Positions 22,755-29,516 of a stretch of 32,828 nt of DNA are shown here, piece after piece. The DNA is from Patescibacteria group bacterium (lineage in GTDB: Bacteria > Patescibacteriota > Patescibacteriia > Patescibacteriales > UBA12465). The notes beneath the pieces are model-generated. The model was not told the DNA's origin. It ran no database searches and worked only from the letters and a program-made list of their open reading frames with translations. Each line of letters opens with the position of its first letter. Position 1 is the stretch's first letter. Position numbers and translations under genes: made by a program. The stretch spans positions 1 to 32,828 of the forward strand of contig JAQUWT010000012.1 of NCBI GenBank assembly GCA_028692765.1, given 5' to 3'.

Positions 22755-25163
22755 ATGACTAAGCCCGTGTTTGTTCGTTTTTTTGAAGAATTGTCTATTA
22801 AGGACGTGCCTTCAGTCGGAGGAAAAAACGCCTCTTTGGGCGAGATGTACCGCAAGCTTAAGGATAAAGGCATCAAAGTGCCTAATGGTTTTGCCACCAC
22901 TGCCGATGCTTATCGTTATTTTTTAGAAAGCACTGGATTAAAAAAGAAAATTAAGGAGATTCTAAAAGATTTAGACACCAAGGATACTCGTAATTTAATG
23001 GCGCACGGAAAAGCAGTACGTGAAGCGATTTTATCCGTTCAATTGCCGGCCGATTTTAAGAAGGAAATTGCCGATGCTTATAAGCGCTTATCGGCCGAAA
23101 ATAAAAGCAAAGCTTTAGATGTGGCCGTCCGTTCCAGCGCGACCGCCGAAGACTTGCCGGATGCTTCCTTTGCCGGCCAGCAGGAGACTTTTTTAAATAT
23201 TGTCGGAGAGAAAGAATTATTGTTAGCCGTTAAAAAATGTATTGCTTCATTATTTACCGATCGGGCCATCTCTTATCGGGCCGATAAGGGCTTCGATCAT
23301 TTCTCCATCGCTCTTTCGGTAGGCGTGCAGAAGATGATTCGTTCCGATTTAGGCGCTTCCGGTGTCATGTTTACCATCGATACCGAATCCGGTTTCCGCA
23401 ATACCGTTTTAATCAATTCTATTTACGGTTTAGGCGAAAATATCGTCCAGGGACGGGTCAATCCGGATGAATTTTATGTTTTTAAACCGACTTTGGCCAT
23501 TATTTCCCGCTCAATCGGCAAGAAAGCGGTCAAGATGATTTATAATAAAGGTGGTAAATCGCCGGTTAAAAATATTTCTGTCAGCTCCGCTGATCGTTTA
23601 AAGCAATCTATCAGTGATGCCCAGGTTAAAAAATTAGCCAAATGGGGCATGGAGATAGAAGAGCATTATGGCCGGGCAATGGATATTGAATGGGCGATGG
23701 ACGGCCGCGATCAGAGTCTCTATATTATTCAGGCGCGTCCCGAAACAGTACAAAGTGTCCGTAATCTCAGTGTAATCGAAGAGTATCGCCTGCAGAAGAA
23801 AGGCACGGTTTTGGTAAAAGGCCAGAGCGTCCGCAATAACATCGGTGCCGGCAAAATCAGACGGATGATGGATGTTAAGCAGATTCACAGCTTTAAGCCG
23901 GGAGAAGTCTTGGTAACGGATATGACCGATCCGGACTGGGAGCCGATTATGAAGATTGCTTCAGCGATTGTGACGGATAAGGGCGGGCGTACTTGCCATG
24001 CGGCGATTGTTTCCCGCGAGTTGGGAATTCCTTGCGTAGTCGGCACCAATAACGGCTCTAAAGTCTTAAATAGCGGCGCTAGCGTTACTGTCAGCTGCGC
24101 CGAGGGCGAGGAGGGTTTTGTTTATGCCGGGAAATTACCCTTTAAAGTTTTAAGTACCGATATTAAGAATTTAAAGCGCCCCAAGACGAAGATTATGATG
24201 AATATCGGCGAACCGGAATTGGCTTTTGCCCAATCTTTCGTCCCTAATGACGGCGTGGGCCTGGCTCGTCTCGAGTTTATAATCAATAATTACATTAAGA
24301 TTCATCCTTTAGCTTTAATTAATTATCCCCACCTTCAAGATAAGGAAGCCAAGAAAAAAATTGAGGAACTGACTGCCGGCTACGAGGATAAAGCGCAATA
24401 CTTTGTCGATCGTTTAGCGCAAGGAGTGGCGATTATTGCCGCCGCTTTCCATCCAAAAGATGTGATTGTGCGCTTATCCGATTTTAAAACCAATGAATAT
24501 GCCAACTTAATCGGCGGCCGCGAGTTTGAGCCGGTGGAGTCTAATCCGATGATTGGCTGGCGCGGCGCTAGCCGCTATTATGCTAAGCAGTTTGTGCCGG
24601 CTTTCAATTTGGAATGCAAGGCGATGAAGCGCGTTCGTGATGAATACGGGCTGACTAATTTGAAATTAATGGTTCCTTTTTGCCGAACCGTGGAAGAAGG
24701 TAAAAAAGTACAGGAAATCATGGCTAAAAACGGCTTGAAGCGCGGCGTTAACGGCTTGCAAATATATGTGATGGCGGAAATTCCGAGTAATATTATTTTA
24801 GCTGATAAGTTCTGTGATATTTTTGACGGATTTTCCATCGGTTCTAACGACTTAACTCAATTGTTATTAGGCATAGACCGAGATTCCGGCGGCAGCTTGA
24901 AGATCGAAGGTGTTTCTAACGAGAAGAATGAAGCGGTTAAGACGATGATTAAGAATTTGATTGCTGTGGCTAAGAAGCGCAAGCGCAAGGTCGGCATTTG
25001 CGGCCAGGGACCAAGCGATTTTCCGGATTTTGCCGAGTTTTTAATGGCTGCTGGCATTGACAGTATTTCTTTGATTCCGGATACGGTCATTCCGACCACG
25101 ATGAATTTAGCCAGCAAGGAAAAATCTCTCCGTCGACGTGGCTTTCTTTCCTTTCTCTTTTAA
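22755..25163 (+). CDS. ppsA: Phosphoenolpyruvate synthase
   Basis: An 802-residue enzyme of full family length that makes phosphoenolpyruvate from pyruvate and ATP, with AMP and phosphate as products; it may run in either direction. The ATP-grasp domain opens with VPSVGGKNASLGEM (about 17-30) and contains VRSSATAEDLPDASFAGQQ. The swivelling domain holds the phospho-His in GGRTCHAAIVSRE (H415). The C-terminal barrel has the GIGSNDLTQL-like FSIGSNDLTQLLLGIDRDSG and the catalytic Cys in GICGQGPSD. All key residues are present. It is a single-gene unit with its own promoter and terminator, and is central to gluconeogenesis or pyruvate metabolism. Confidence 0.96.
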   Translation: MTKPVFVRFFEELSIKDVPSVGGKNASLGEMYRKLKDKGIKVPNGFATTADAYRYFLESTGLKKKIKEILKDLDTKDTRNLMAHGKAVREAILSVQLPADFKKEIADAYKRLSAENKSKALDVAVRSSATAEDLPDASFAGQQETFLNIVGEKELLLAVKKCIASLFTDRAISYRADKGFDHFSIALSVGVQKMIRSDLGASGVMFTIDTESGFRNTVLINSIYGLGENIVQGRVNPDEFYVFKPTLAIISRSIGKKAVKMIYNKGGKSPVKNISVSSADRLKQSISDAQVKKLAKWGMEIEEHYGRAMDIEWAMDGRDQSLYIIQARPETVQSVRNLSVIEEYRLQKKGTVLVKGQSVRNNIGAGKIRRMMDVKQIHSFKPGEVLVTDMTDPDWEPIMKIASAIVTDKGGRTCHAAIVSRELGIPCVVGTNNGSKVLNSGASVTVSCAEGEEGFVYAGKLPFKVLSTDIKNLKRPKTKIMMNIGEPELAFAQSFVPNDGVGLARLEFIINNYIKIHPLALINYPHLQDKEAKKKIEELTAGYEDKAQYFVDRLAQGVAIIAAAFHPKDVIVRLSDFKTNEYANLIGGREFEPVESNPMIGWRGASRYYAKQFVPAFNLECKAMKRVRDEYGLTNLKLMVPFCRTVEEGKKVQEIMAKNGLKRGVNGLQIYVMAEIPSNIILADKFCDIFDGFSIGSNDLTQLLLGIDRDSGGSLKIEGVSNEKNEAVKTMIKNLIAVAKKRKRKVGICGQGPSDFPDFAEFLMAAGIDSISLIPDTVIPTTMNLASKEKSLRRRGFLSFLF

Positions 25164-25180
25164 TTGAATTATCCAAAAAC

Positions 25181-25218
25181 AAAACACCCGCTACGGAATT
25201 ACCGCGGCGGGTGTTTTT
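25181..25218. terminator. Bidirectional terminator between ppsA and the 3D-domain gene
   Basis: An 11-bp stem AAAACACCCGC with GCGGGTGTTTT, loop of 15 bases, then T on either strand. Confidence 0.85.
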
Positions 25219-25235
25219 ATAGTCTTTGAAAATTA

Positions 25236-25838
25236 TTAATCAATGAATTCCACTACTTCTATTTTAGCGACTTTGACGCCGAATTGGCGGGCGTCGGTCT
25301 TTTCTTTCATCCAGATATCGACGCGGTCGCTGTAGCGCTTGTTCATACGGTCGCGAACCACGAAGATGTGGTCGCCATATAATTCCGGGATTCTCACTTT
25401 AGTACCGAATTTAAGGAAATTAGCGGCAATCGTGTCCTCCTCGCCGTGTTTGCAAACATTAAAGCCATTGGCGGTGATGCAAGGAGTATCATCGGTTTGA
25501 GCCGGGTCGGAGTTATAGGCGGTAATAGTATGAGTGCTGGTCCGTATAACTTGAATCGTTGGTTTAGTGTTATCTTCTTCTAATATTTCTTCTTCTGCAG
25601 CCTCGGGTAAGCTAGTAGACAGATTATTCTCGATAAGGCTGGCGACTATAGGGTCGATTTCGCTTTTACTGGTAGAGTCCATTTTAATATCTCCTTGAGC
25701 AAGAGTTACGGCTTCAGCCGCTAAGACGGGCGTAAAGAAAAGGACGAATTGAAAGACGCAGGCAATAATCAGAGTAAGAACGGTTCTTTGGCGTCTACTA
25801 AGAGGCACTAAGTCCTCGCTGATCTTGAATTTTTTCAT
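25236..25838 (-). CDS. Secreted or anchored 3D-domain cell-wall protein
   Basis: A 200-residue protein with a basic start, one membrane segment or signal (about 19-40, ending PVLAAEA) and an acidic linker to about 95. The C-terminal domain is a 3D double-psi barrel as in MltA, RpfB and YabE: TITAYN (104-109), TDD (115-117), VVRDRMN (160-166, D163) and RVDIWM (172-177, D174). Such domains cleave or bind peptidoglycan. It acts outside the membrane. No Shine-Dalgarno site is clear. A terminator hairpin sits in the leader, just after the promoter, so expression may need readthrough. Confidence 0.85.
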   Translation of the reverse strand: MKKFKISEDLVPLSRRQRTVLTLIIACVFQFVLFFTPVLAAEAVTLAQGDIKMDSTSKSEIDPIVASLIENNLSTSLPEAAEEEILEEDNTKPTIQVIRTSTHTITAYNSDPAQTDDTPCITANGFNVCKHGEEDTIAANFLKFGTKVRIPELYGDHIFVVRDRMNKRYSDRVDIWMKEKTDARQFGVKVAKIEVVEFID

Positions 25839-25865
25839 ATTAGCGTAAGGTTATTTACTCAAACA

Positions 25866-25906
25866 AAAAATCCCTACAGTATTAAACATGACAAGCAGGG
25901 ATTTTT
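25866..25906 (-). terminator. Start-proximal terminator or attenuator
   Basis: On the minus strand a 12-bp stem (25895-25906 with 25866-25877, one G-T pair), a 17-base loop and a T6 run. It begins only about six bases after the predicted transcription start and lies 27 bases before the ATG of the 3D-domain gene. Confidence 0.65.
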
Positions 25907-25916
25907 GCGACCTATA

Positions 25917-25945
25917 TTTATACCACAGCTTAATTATTAAGTCAA
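25917..25945 (-). promoter_or_regulatory. Promoter of the 3D-domain gene
   Basis: On the minus strand TTGACT (25940-25945) and TATAAA (25917-25922) with a 17-base spacer. Transcription would start near 25911. Confidence 0.7.
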
Positions 25946-25967
25946 GGTATAACTTGGGGATAAGTTA

Positions 25968-25996
25968 TTGACATATATTAAAAAAAGTGCTATAAT
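25968..25996 (+). promoter_or_regulatory. Consensus sigma70 promoter, divergent
   Basis: TTGACA (25968-25973), 17 bases, TATAAT (25991-25996), plus a TG extension before the -10: a full consensus match. It drives the secreted coiled-coil gene, with a leader of about 73 bases. Confidence 0.88.
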
Positions 25997-26075
25997 AATA
26001 AGTTCTAAGCTGAGATTATAAAAATTTTAGCGAAGAATAAAAAAAAAGAACATTAACAAAAAAATCTATATCATC

Positions 26076-26810
26076 ATGAAAGCAAAAACTTTTGTTGTAA
26101 TTTTCGCCATTTTTATGGCATTTTGTTTGTCTGTCTCCGCTCAGACCCAGAGTCGTCGCGGGGGTGAATTTTATATCGGACAATTACGTCAGACAGATGT
26201 TGAAAAAAAAATCAAACTCTTGAATAAAGAGATTGATAAAAAAAACAACACTCTTGAAAAATTAAATAAGGAGTTGTTGTTGTTATCTCATCGCCCCCCC
26301 TCCATTGAGGGAAGCAATAGGGTAAACGAAATTGCGGAGCAAAAAGAGCAGCTTTTATTGTCCATAAAGAAACTAGAGGCAAACAAAGACTCATTATTAA
26401 TTCGTTCTACCATGGATGATGAACAACTTTATTTTTCTGGTAATTCCCGCAATTTGGATGAGGCAGCTACAGCGTATGCTATTGTACGCACGACAAATGC
26501 TTCAAGTCAGCAGTCTACCCAGCCAGAACGCTTTACTGGCTTGTTGGTTAATTATTGGAATCAATTGGTGACGGCCAAAATTAAAGGACCTGGTAATTTT
26601 TATCGGGAAATTATTTTGCCACCCGGTTCAAAAAAATTACCTGTTCAAAAAGAATTTAAGTTTTCCATACCGGGAAATTACACCGTAACATTTGAGAGTC
26701 AATATGGCTCAAAAAGTGTGACAAAAGAAGGCGGTATGCCAAACGTAATTTATTACGATGATGCCGGCATCACCGCTTACGATTTTCGCGCAGCACAGTA
26801 TGGAAGATAA
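26076..26810 (+). CDS. Secreted coiled-coil protein, unknown function
   Basis: An unrecognised 244-residue protein. A signal peptide spans about 1-23 (MKAKTFVVIFAIFMAFCLSVSAQ). Two coiled-coil segments follow (about 40-73 and 82-108) separated by a Pro-rich turn. A Ser/Thr/Gln-rich linker leads to a beta-rich C-terminal domain (about 150-244) with Gly/Pro turns and many aromatic residues, like a carbohydrate- or protein-binding sandwich. It has the strongest promoter in the window and its own terminator, so it may be an abundant exported protein. The C6-C7 runs near 26294 and a Bacteroidetes-like signal peptide set it apart from its neighbours; transfer is possible but not shown. Confidence 0.7.
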   Translation: MKAKTFVVIFAIFMAFCLSVSAQTQSRRGGEFYIGQLRQTDVEKKIKLLNKEIDKKNNTLEKLNKELLLLSHRPPSIEGSNRVNEIAEQKEQLLLSIKKLEANKDSLLIRSTMDDEQLYFSGNSRNLDEAATAYAIVRTTNASSQQSTQPERFTGLLVNYWNQLVTAKIKGPGNFYREIILPPGSKKLPVQKEFKFSIPGNYTVTFESQYGSKSVTKEGGMPNVIYYDDAGITAYDFRAAQYGR

Positions 26811-26825
26811 TAAATACTTCTGCGC

Positions 26826-26857
26826 AAAAAGGCCTGACTAAGTCAGGCCTTTTTTTG
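26826..26857. terminator. Bidirectional terminator between secreted protein and pilin array
   Basis: An 8-bp stem GGCCTGAC/GTCAGGCC with loop TAA, flanked by A5 and T7. Confidence 0.9.
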
Positions 26858-26860
26858 TTT

Positions 26861-27286
26861 CTAACCTACTGGTGGTTGTGATCCACCCCCACCCCCGCCA
26901 GTAAAGGGTAGTTGGTTGAAGACAAAATAAGTAATGGCGTAGGCCATAAGGACGATGACTAAGCCGATAATTGCTCGTTTAATCATGTCTTGAGCCTTTT
27001 TAATTGATTCTTCATTGCCGGAGGCAGTCATCCAGCGGTAGCCGGCAAAGACGATAATGATTAAAAAAATGATACCGAGTAAACTCAGGGCCCCTTGGAT
27101 AACCACAGCAATAATTTGACCTAAAGTAAAATGATTTAATCCAGTTTGCCCCAACATTACCTGAGTCGGTCCGTCTACGGTTTCAGCTATGCTCTTGGTC
27201 GCGGTGCTTGTTTGGGCTAATACCGCCGAAATTGGCAGAATAATGGCTAAGGCGGCGGTTAATAAGCTTATTTTAATTTTTTTCAT
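26861..27286 (-). CDS. T4SS pilin-like protein, copy 1
   Basis: A 141-residue small membrane protein from the ATG at 27286 (MKKIKISLLTAALAII); a longer frame from 27307 overlaps the previous gene. It has a signal peptide ending VLAQ, a short linker, then two membrane helices around GYRWMTASGNEESIKKAQ, the hallmark of the small pilin-like proteins of Patescibacteria (Pfam calls the family type IV secretion system pilin). The second helix is AIIGLVIVLMAYAITYFVF. Only this copy has a Gly-rich tail (PFTGGGGGGSQPPVG). It is the last gene of a five-gene run, 1 base after copy 2. Confidence 0.78.
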   Translation of the reverse strand: MKKIKISLLTAALAIILPISAVLAQTSTATKSIAETVDGPTQVMLGQTGLNHFTLGQIIAVVIQGALSLLGIIFLIIIVFAGYRWMTASGNEESIKKAQDMIKRAIIGLVIVLMAYAITYFVFNQLPFTGGGGGGSQPPVG

Positions 27287-27287
27287 A

Positions 27288-27713
27288 TTATAGAATTTCA
27301 ATGACATTTACTAAAATAAAATTCCAAATAGCCCAGGAGCCGAGCACTATCACTAAGCCGATAATTGCCCGTTTGATAGTATCTTTCGCTTCTTCAATCC
27401 TCTGTTCATTGCCGGAGGCGGTCATCCAATTATAGCCGGCTAAGACCATCAGGATGATAAAAATAACGCCGAGCAAGCTGAGAGCTCCGTTTATTACTAG
27501 GCCGAGTATAGTGGGTAGGGAATTTTCATTGGCTTTATTATATGGACCGCTTTCTCCGGTAGCAATGTTTTCCAAAATTTTAATCGGATTGGCGGATGAG
27601 CCGGTATTAACCGAACCGTTATTGGCATCTTGGGCAAATACGAAATAAGGCAAGGTCATAATAGCGGTGAGAAGCAGTAAGGTAAAAATTGGTTTTAAAG
27701 ATTTTAATTTCAT
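27288..27713 (-). CDS. T4SS pilin-like protein, copy 2
   Basis: A 141-residue paralogue with a signal peptide (ending FAQD), a Ser/Asn-rich linker of about 45 residues, and the two-helix core GALSLLGVIFIILMVLAGYN, WMTASGNEQRIEEAKDTIK and AIIGLVIVLGSWAIWNFI. SWAIWNF differs from the AYAI of its neighbours and matches the AWGI of copy 6 more closely. It is separated by 7 bases from copy 3 and by 1 from copy 1. Confidence 0.8.
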   Translation of the reverse strand: MKLKSLKPIFTLLLLTAIMTLPYFVFAQDANNGSVNTGSSANPIKILENIATGESGPYNKANENSLPTILGLVINGALSLLGVIFIILMVLAGYNWMTASGNEQRIEEAKDTIKRAIIGLVIVLGSWAIWNFILVNVIEIL

Positions 27714-27720
27714 ACGGGGT

Positions 27721-28131
27721 TTAGATAAAGAATTTGATTATGAAATAAGTTAGGGCGTAGGCGCCTAAAATAATAACTAAACCAATAATGTTTTGCGTGA
27801 TGATTGATTTAGCTTTTTTAGTCTGCTCTTCGTTACCGCGGGCAGTCAAATAGAGATAGCCGCCGTAAATAGTAAAAAGAATAAAGATAATGCCGAGCAA
27901 GGAAAATAATCCGGTTATTATTCTGCCCGCCACCGTTTCTAAAACGATGCTATTATTATAACCAGCTCCGCCAGCACCAGATACAATCCCTAAAGCGCTG
28001 CTGCTCCCCGTATCAAAAGCTGTTTTTATATTAGCATTAGTCTGCCCCTGGGCTGAGGCCGCCAATATTCCAGTGGATAGGAATAAGGCTAGGGCAACTA
28101 TAGTAGTGTTGATTGTCTGCTTAGTCGTCAT
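27721..28131 (-). CDS. T4SS pilin-like protein, copy 3
   Basis: A 136-residue paralogue with a signal peptide (ASAQG), and a two-helix core with GGYLYLTARGNEEQTKKAKS. The WMTA motif is YLTA here, making it the most diverged loop of the six. The second helix is NIIGLVIILGAYALTYFII. It starts 4 bases after the copy 4 stop and is followed 7 bases later by copy 2. Confidence 0.8.
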   Translation of the reverse strand: MTTKQTINTTIVALALFLSTGILAASAQGQTNANIKTAFDTGSSSALGIVSGAGGAGYNNSIVLETVAGRIITGLFSLLGIIFILFTIYGGYLYLTARGNEEQTKKAKSIITQNIIGLVIILGAYALTYFIIKFFI

Positions 28132-28135
28132 GTCT

Positions 28136-28531
28136 TTATTGAATTAAAGAGCCGGTAGTCGCCTTTAAAACAAAATAACTGATAGCATAAGCGGCTAGGA
28201 CAATAATAATGCCGATGATTGATTCTGTCAGTATTTCTTTAGCTTTGCTGACTTTTTCTTCGTTACCTTGGGCGGTCATCCAAACAATGCCGGCATAAAT
28301 GGCAAAACCTAAAAATACGACGCCTACTAAGGACAGAATCACGGTGATTATTTGAGCAATATAACCATTGACCGAGGTGTCAGTGGTTGTATAGCCGGCA
28401 TTACTACCAGTGTTGCTTAAGCCGCTATTTTGAGAAAAATCATAACTTCCGTTTTGAGCCAAAGCTAAATTAAAAATGCCTAAAGATAAAATTAAGATGA
28501 AAATCAAAGAGATTAAGCGTTTTATTTTCAT
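28136..28531 (-). CDS. T4SS pilin-like protein, copy 4
   Basis: A 131-residue paralogue with a signal peptide ending LALAQ, a Ser/Gly/Thr-rich linker, a first helix IITVILSLVGVVFLGFAIYA, loop GIVWMTAQGNEEKVSKAKE and a second helix SIIGIIIVLAAYAISYFVL. It starts 1 base after the copy 5 stop, so translation is probably coupled. Confidence 0.8.
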   Translation of the reverse strand: MKIKRLISLIFILILSLGIFNLALAQNGSYDFSQNSGLSNTGSNAGYTTTDTSVNGYIAQIITVILSLVGVVFLGFAIYAGIVWMTAQGNEEKVSKAKEILTESIIGIIIVLAAYAISYFVLKATTGSLIQ

Positions 28532-28532
28532 A

Positions 28533-28925
28533 TTAAGTTAATCTATCGCCCACAAAGGCGGTAATGGCATAAGCGGCCATCACAATTACTAAGCCGATAA
28601 CTGCATTAATCATTAAATCTTTAGCTTTATTGACTTTTTCTTGATTACCAGAAGCGGTCATCCAGGTCAGGCCAGCAAAAATCATTAAAATTAAGAAAAT
28701 TACGCCGACAAAAGATAGGACCAGTCCTATAATAGAACCTAGGCGCGTGCTAAGAAAATTACTGTCAGGACTAGCTGCCTGGGCTTTATAAGCATCGACT
28801 ACATTGGCGCTTTGGCTAAGGCCGTAATCATCGGCTGAGACTGGCAAGATACTAAAAAAACCGGCGATTATAAAGCTGGTTATTAAGAATGAAAATACGC
28901 TTTTAGTGATTTGAGCGCGTGACAT
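28533..28925 (-). CDS. T4SS pilin-like protein, copy 5
   Basis: A 130-residue paralogue with a signal peptide (ending VSAD), a Tyr/Ala linker, a first helix SIIGLVLSFVGVIFLILMIF, loop GLTWMTASGNQEKVNKAKD and a second helix AVIGLVIVMAAYAITAFVG. It is the first gene of the close-packed run and lies 108 bases after copy 6. No sigma70 promoter is clear in that gap, which instead holds two large hairpins. Confidence 0.8.
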   Translation of the reverse strand: MSRAQITKSVFSFLITSFIIAGFFSILPVSADDYGLSQSANVVDAYKAQAASPDSNFLSTRLGSIIGLVLSFVGVIFLILMIFAGLTWMTASGNQEKVNKAKDLMINAVIGLVIVMAAYAITAFVGDRLT

Positions 28926-28950
28926 ATATTTATTTATTTTTTATTTCACT

Positions 28951-28982
28951 GCTCTGGACGCCAATAATTTGCCGTTCAGAGC
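28951..28982 (-). ncRNA. Long imperfect RNA hairpin before copy 5
   Basis: GCTCTG at one end pairs with CAGAGC at the other, then a wobble pair, ACG/CGT, one C-C mismatch and CAA/TTG around loop TAAT. No U-run follows on the minus strand, so it is not a standard terminator; it may protect or process the mRNA. Confidence 0.55.
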
Positions 28983-28985
28983 GGT

Positions 28986-29007
28986 GGCCCCCTTGTTAAA
29001 GAGGGCC
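28986..29007 (-). ncRNA. GC-rich RNA hairpin just after copy 6
   Basis: A 9-bp stem (28986-28994 with 28999-29007) with a 4-base loop. The one C-A mismatch on the plus strand becomes a G-U pair on the minus strand, so it folds fully only as minus-strand RNA. It lies 26 bases after the copy 6 stop and lacks a U-run. Confidence 0.6.
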
Positions 29008-29033
29008 TTTTCCAAAATCGATTCTAGAAATTA

Positions 29034-29417
29034 CTAGTTAGTAGCGGTGATTAAGCGTCCTAAGATGAAGTTGGCAATACCCCAAGCTGATAAGACGATG
29101 ACTAAACCGACAACACCGGCGCCCATTAATTTCTTGGCTTCGCCGACTTTATCTTCGTTGCCACCGGCGGTCATCCACTTGAAGCCTCCCAGTAAGATGA
29201 TGACGACAGCGATGATGCCCAAGAAAAGCATAGCGACGTTAATCAATCTAGCAACAGTGGTTCTCGGGTCGGTGTTACCCAAACCGTTATCACCGAAACC
29301 TTCTTCGATTTCGTTCATACCGACATCAAGGTTGCTTTGCGCCATTGTGACTATCGGCAGGGCCAATAATGACAACATTGCAAACACTACTAAATTCTTT
29401 AAGATTTTTTTACTCAT
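29034..29417 (-). CDS. T4SS pilin-like protein, copy 6 (promoter-proximal)
   Basis: A 127-residue paralogue, first in the direction of transcription. It has a signal peptide ending TMAQ, an acidic Gly/Asn-rich linker (NEIEEGFGDNGLGN), a first helix LINVAMLFLGIIAVVIILLGG, loop FKWMTAGGNEDKVGEAKK and a second helix GVVGLVIVLSAWGIANFIL. A ribosome site (GGTGGTGA) lies 3 bases before the ATG, clearer than for the other copies. It has the array's only visible promoter (29460-29488). Two mRNA hairpins separate it from copies 5 to 1. This layout suggests that it is the most expressed, perhaps the major pilin; that is inference. Confidence 0.82.
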   Translation of the reverse strand: MSKKILKNLVVFAMLSLLALPIVTMAQSNLDVGMNEIEEGFGDNGLGNTDPRTTVARLINVAMLFLGIIAVVIILLGGFKWMTAGGNEDKVGEAKKLMGAGVVGLVIVLSAWGIANFILGRLITATN

Positions 29418-29459
29418 AATTCACCACCCTTCTAGTTGTTGATATTTTTAGATGTTTTT

Positions 29460-29488
29460 ATTTTATCATAATTTATGCCGAAAGACAA
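29460..29488 (-). promoter_or_regulatory. Pilin array promoter
   Basis: On the minus strand TTGTCT (29483-29488) and TAAAAT (29460-29465) with a 17-base spacer. Its -35 overlaps the -35 of the divergent promoter. Confidence 0.6.
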
Positions 29489-29510
29489 ACAATTTTTCTT
29501 GTGTTAAAAT
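29482..29510 (+). promoter_or_regulatory. Promoter of the GT-C-like pair, likely leaderless
   Basis: AAGACA (29482-29487), 17 bases, TAAAAT (29505-29510) with a TG extension. The start of transcription falls on or near the ATG at 29517, so the mRNA may have no leader. Confidence 0.5.
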
Positions 29511-29516
29511 ATAAAG

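Noticed and set aside
29047-29442. 131-residue frame antisense to pilin copy 6
   Set aside because: Composition is that of a shadow frame; the minus-strand gene has signal peptide, motif and ribosome site.
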